From: Deltaproteobacteria bacterium
Lineage (GTDB): Bacteria; Desulfobacterota; JAENJC01
NCBI GenBank assembly: GCA_016208525.1
Contig: JACQYJ010000008.1
Coordinates: 1-8,103, forward strand
Length of the DNA: 8,103 nucleotides
Direction of reading: 5' to 3'
The notes under the pieces were generated by a model. The model was not told the DNA's origin. It was given only the letters and a program-made list of their open reading frames with translations, and searched no databases. The translations under genes and the position numbers were made by a program. Within the stretch, counting starts at the first letter, position 1. Each line of letters opens with the position of its first letter. Shown here one piece after another: positions 5,273 through 8,103 of the stretch.

Positions 5273-5677
5273 ATGAACCGCGGTTCCGCAAGGTTCTTCC
5301 TCGCTATCTCTCTTGTTTCAGTCTCAACCCTTATCTATGAAATCGGCCTGACCAGGATATTCTCCATATCACAGGGTTATCACTTTGCATTCATGGTGAT
5401 AAGCATAGCCCTCCTTGGGATAGGAGCCGGGGGGGCGGTAGTCATGGTGGGTTTTGCAGGAGGTAGGGGCGGGGTGACCCCGCCCTTACGAGAACCAAAA
5501 GATATAGCCGCATTTTTTGCTATTCTTTCAGCCCTTTTTTCCATTGTCGCTATCCTATCCTTTATCGCAGCCAACCAGATCATCTTTGACCCGGTCAAGG
5601 CCGCATGGAGCAGGGTGGAGTTTCTGAAGATCCTGGCTCAGTATCTCATACTGTCGATCCCATTTGTTGTGTTGTAA
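5273..5677 (+). pseudogene. Membrane spermidine-synthase-like protein, N-terminal part
   Basis: This 134-residue piece begins MNRGSARFFLAISLVSVSTL, then IYEIGLTRIFSI, then YHFAFMVISIALLGIGAGG. That is the membrane start of the large polytopic proteins whose centre resembles spermidine synthase. Predicted membrane segments lie at about residues 8-27, 39-60, 78-100 and 115-134. ATG 5273 follows the nth stop without a gap, and GAGGGAG six to seven bases upstream sets the start. Residues 63-74 (GGRGGVTPPLRE) come from a palindromic DNA insert. The frame ends at TAA 5675-5677, inside what should be a continuing membrane domain (..LILSIPFVV). The rest of the gene resumes in another frame at once, so the two parts are one broken gene. 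Confidence 0.75.
5463..5489. repeat. GC-rich palindromic repeat inserted in coding sequence
   Basis: GTAGGGGCGGGG and the near-perfect complement CCCCGCCCTTAC face each other around TGA, with one mismatch. This resembles the 'TAGGGGCGGG..CCCGCCCCTA' palindromes dispersed in many environmental genomes. It sits in frame in the synthase-like gene, between the second and third membrane helices, and adds RGGVTPPLR. Confidence 0.7.
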
Positions 5678-7632
5678 CAGTATCTGCCGCTCTCTCCCTT
5701 ATCGCATCTCTACTTTTTCTCTCCTCATCAACTTTAAAGGGCAAAAGCCTATTGATCCCGATTGTGGCCAAGGTTGTCCTTCTCATTGGCGTACTTGGTT
5801 CAAGTCAGTTCCTTGAGATCAGGATGTCGCCATACAGGGAGCTGTCCTCTGTTCTTAATTTCCCCGGGGCAAGGGTTGTTGACACCTTCCTGTCTCCTTC
5901 AGGCAGGATGGATATAGTTGACAGTCCGGCTGTCAGGGCAGCCCCCGGCATCAGCCTTACCTATCAGAATCCTCTGCCGCAGCAGTTGGGGTTTACCATA
6001 AACGGCGGTGGCCTGTCTACCATCACGAACCCTGAAGGAGACCTCTCCTTCCTGCGCCATCTCCCTTCATCCCTTCCGTACCGCCTCAGAAGAGGAGGGG
6101 ATGTTTTTGTCGTTGATCCCGGCGGAGGGATGGAGGCTTTATCTGCAATTGCAAACGGGGCTAAGGATGTGTGGGGATCGGAAACAAGGGGGATAGTTGT
6201 ATCAGCCATGAAAGGGGAACTGTCATCTGTCTCCGGAAATCTTTACAATCGCATAAATATAGGTCACGGATATGGAAGGGACCTCCTCAAGGAAACAGGC
6301 CGCACATTCGACATTATTCAACTCCCTTTGACCGACACCCTCGGCTCGTCTTCTTCTGGAATAATGGGGCTTCAGGAGGAGTACAACCTTACTGTGGAGG
6401 CCTTTTCAGAATACTTCAGGCGCCTTAAGAAAGGTGGTTTCGTGGCGGCAACCATCTACCTGCTGCCGCCTCCAAGGCAGGAGTTGAAGCTGCTGTCAAC
6501 AATAGTAGAGGCCTTGAATACCGGTTCACCCTCCCCTCAATCCCCTCCTGTCAAGGGAGGGGAGGCTACTCTTATTCCCTCTCCCCTTGCGGGAGAGGTG
6601 GGATTTGCAAAGGACAGGATCATAGCCATCAGGAGTTGGGGAGTACTGACCATCCTTGCAAAGAACGGGGCCATAACCGAATCCGATACTGCGGCTGTAA
6701 AGGAGTTTTGTAAGGAAGAGAGGTTTGACCTGGTCTGGCACCCTGGAATATCTGAAGACGAGGCCAATCTATACAACCGTTTTTCAGAGTCCCTGTATCA
6801 CAGAGAGTTCAGGAGCATTCTTGAAGGCGACAGAGAACAGTTTTATAGAGACTATATCTTTGACGTAACACCGGCAACTGATGACAGGCCATTCTTCGGT
6901 CAGACATTCAAGATGACAAGGATGAAGGAGACATATGAGAGCGTCGGGAAAAAATGGTGGATACTCATCGAAGGAGGGTATTTGCTTCCCTGGATACTTG
7001 CCCAGTCTGCATTGGCAAGCATTATCCTTATCGTCTTCCCGCTCCTTGTTTTGAAAAAAGAGAGAGTCCCAGGGCGGAATCTCTTATCCCTGACAGTATA
7101 TTTCTCTGCCATCGGCATGGGGTTCATGTTCATCGAAATATCACTCATGCAGCGGATGATACCATTCCTTGGCGAGCCTGTATATGCCATGTCTGCTGTC
7201 CTTTTTTCACTTCTTGTCTCGACAGGATTAGGGAGTTATATTTCGGGCCGTTTCAGGCTGATAGAGAGGCACACGATCCATATCATCCTTATAGTTCCTC
7301 TGCTTGCCGTTATATATATGATTATGATGAGATTTGTTCCTGAGATGGTGACAGGTTTAGGACTCGCTGAGCGCTATCTCCTTACATCTATCTTTTTCGT
7401 CCCTCTCGGGATTGCCATGGGGATGCCATTCCCAACCGGGATATCTATCCTCGGAAGGGACAGGCCTGATCTGATCCCCTGGGCCTGGTGTATAAACGGC
7501 TCTTTTTCCGTCGTCAGCTCTGTCCTGGCTATGATGCTGGCCTTATTCTGGGGTTTCAGCATAGTTCATCTCCTGGCTGCTGGATGCTATGTAATTGCAT
7601 GGCTGGCGATTATGAACCTAAATCAAAAGTGA
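5605..7632 (+). pseudogene. Membrane spermidine-synthase-like protein, central and C-terminal part
   Basis: The open frame starts at ATG 5605, but the first 22 or so residues are an out-of-frame shadow; real similarity begins near 5671 (VVTVSAALSLIASLL). A globular domain follows with a degenerate SAM-binding loop, DVFVVDPGGGMEAL (residues 166-179), where true synthases have GxGxG. It also has DVTPATDDRPFF (420-431), the conserved motif before the C-terminal membrane block. About seven membrane helices end the protein (6955-7625). Between the two parts the expected stretch (PFFF.G.. and the TM pair leading to the synthase domain) is absent, so roughly 50-70 codons appear deleted along with the frame change at TTTGTTGTGTTGTAACA. 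Residues 308-332 are encoded by a palindromic insert. True polyamine synthesis is unproven for this family; the loop suggests altered or lost SAM use. Confidence 0.8.
6526..6600. repeat. Double-hairpin repeat inserted in frame in coding sequence
   Basis: Two hairpins lie side by side: TCCCCTCC (6541-6548) with GGAGGGGA (6556-6563), and CCTCTCCC (6578-6585) with GGGAGAGG (6591-6598). Outer TTCACC/GGTG ends may also pair. The 75 bases are 25 whole codons reading SPSPQSPPVKGGEATLIPSP then LAGEV. This low-complexity peptide interrupts the synthase-like domain between ALNTG and FAKDRIIAIRSWG. Its composition differs sharply from the flanks. Confidence 0.75.
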
Positions 7633-7664
7633 ATTTAAGACTGCGCTTAAGCTGGAGTTAACGG

Positions 7665-7976
7665 TCAACCTCTGTTTTCCTTCTCCCATAAGGCTTTCAA
7701 ATCTCTTGCTCCATGAACGAAAGCCAGTATTACAACACGGAATTGTTCTACACTGTAAATAAGGCGATAGTCTCTGATAAGAAGCTCTCGGATAGCGGGT
7801 TCGTCAAGCTCTGGAACGATACGCCCTCTTTCAGCAAACTCGTTCAAAGGGCGGCTTGCATCCAGAATCTGTTGGATAAATGCCGCGGCGTAAAATGAAG
7901 AATCCCTTGCTATGTATTCGGCAAGGGCATCAAGGTCATCAGTGGCTTCATAGGACCAGATTACTTTCCGAGCCAT
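7665..7976 (-). CDS. RelE/ParE-family toxin
   Basis: This is an intact 103-residue protein. It starts MARKVIWSYEATDDLDALAE, continues with helix RDSSFYAAAFIQQILDAS, then the core RGRIVPEL followed by IRELLIRDYRLIYSV, and ends VVILAFVHGARDLKALWEKE. RGR.VPE and R..Y.L.Y are family signatures of ParE-like toxins. The substrate (gyrase or ribosome-bound mRNA) cannot be told. It is downstream of, and overlaps by 16 bases, an antitoxin frame, the common order. It is convergent with the synthase-like gene, 32 bases away. It is not a close copy of the ParE toxin at 4184-4483, so it was acquired separately. Confidence 0.87.
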   Translation of the reverse strand: MARKVIWSYEATDDLDALAEYIARDSSFYAAAFIQQILDASRPLNEFAERGRIVPELDEPAIRELLIRDYRLIYSVEQFRVVILAFVHGARDLKALWEKENRG

Positions 7977-8103
7977 TTCGCCATCCGCTTTTCAACCTCT
8001 TCTTGTGTGTATGTTCTTCCCTCTGCCGCATCTTTCAACCCACGTTCTATCTTTTGAAGGACATACAGGTGGTACTGGACATCCTCCAATGAACAATCGT
8101 CAG
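7961..8103 (-). CDS. Antitoxin of the right-edge TA pair (partial, 5' end outside window)
   Basis: A minus-strand frame enters from the right edge and ends at TAA 7961-7963. Its 46 visible codons read ..LEDVQYHLYVLQKIERGLKD, then AAEGRTYTQEEVEKRMAKWLGK. The pattern KIERGL.D..EGR...EEV..RMAKWL is the toxin-binding C-terminal half commonly found in antitoxins paired with ParE/RelE toxins. The N-terminal DNA-binding half is missing from the window. Overlap with the toxin start (7976) supports coupled translation. Confidence 0.75.
   Translation of the reverse strand, partial: DDCSLEDVQYHLYVLQKIERGLKDAAEGRTYTQEEVEKRMAKWLGK

Noticed and set aside
5380..7562. Antisense ORFs of 60-96 codons within the synthase-like gene
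   Set aside because: They are shadows of the coding frame, without starts, ribosome sites or recognisable domains.
7633..7664. Intrinsic terminator between the convergent synthase-like gene and RelE toxin
   Set aside because: Only a weak 5-bp TTAAG/CTTAA pairing without a U-tract is present.
1..8103. CRISPR array, tRNA or rRNA genes
   Set aside because: No regularly spaced direct repeats with unique spacers, no cloverleaf and no conserved rRNA segments were seen; the repeats present are inverted and irregular.

Overview
The window is a patchwork of ordinary chromosomal genes and mobile or addiction-module debris from an uncultured-looking bacterium. Base composition is moderate, and the DUF512 radical-SAM protein plus the large membrane spermidine-synthase-like protein would fit an anaerobic Nitrospirota or deltaproteobacterial-type genome. 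No rRNA or other phylogenetic marker is present, so the assignment is weak.

Left part (1-1900), all genes on the minus strand. Positions 489 to 1 look like the 5' part of a group II intron running off the left edge. It lies about 100 bases downstream of a small intact zinc-ribbon gene (592-855). Then comes a gene-free, structure-rich stretch (about 890-1310) with nested inverted repeats of the 'ACCACAGAG' type and an inner pair of roughly 34-bp arms, resembling a MITE. A vapBC toxin-antitoxin pair follows (1283-1892). Its toxin is dead twice over: an in-frame stop where a catalytic Glu is expected, and Asp to Asn at the fourth acidic site. Its last codons are made from the repeat.

Middle (1982-4490), plus strand. 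A 3' fragment of an integron-type tyrosine integrase (1982-2350) overlaps by four bases the start of an intact PDZ/radical SAM/DUF512 gene (2347-3654). Directly after that gene's stop comes a beheaded XRE-family HTH fragment. A complete antitoxin/ParE operon (3960-4483) follows, with an extended -10 promoter and a palindrome over its -35 region that is a good autoregulatory operator candidate.

Right part (4629-7632), plus strand. An endonuclease III gene (nth) and a membrane spermidine-synthase-like gene lie end to end (stop and next ATG adjacent). Both are interrupted in this assembly. nth lacks one base near 4664. The synthase-like gene changes frame near 5670 and appears to have lost a membrane segment. 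The synthase-like gene also carries two in-frame palindromic inserts, and Nth has His in place of one expected iron-sulfur Cys. At the right edge a third toxin-antitoxin pair reads on the minus strand, its antitoxin cut by the window end.

Overall, backbone genes alternate with three TA systems, an integrase remnant, a probable retro-intron and several palindromic repeat families. I see no clearly new multi-gene system. The most interesting signals are the repeat families that enter coding sequence and the integron-like geometry around 600-2350.
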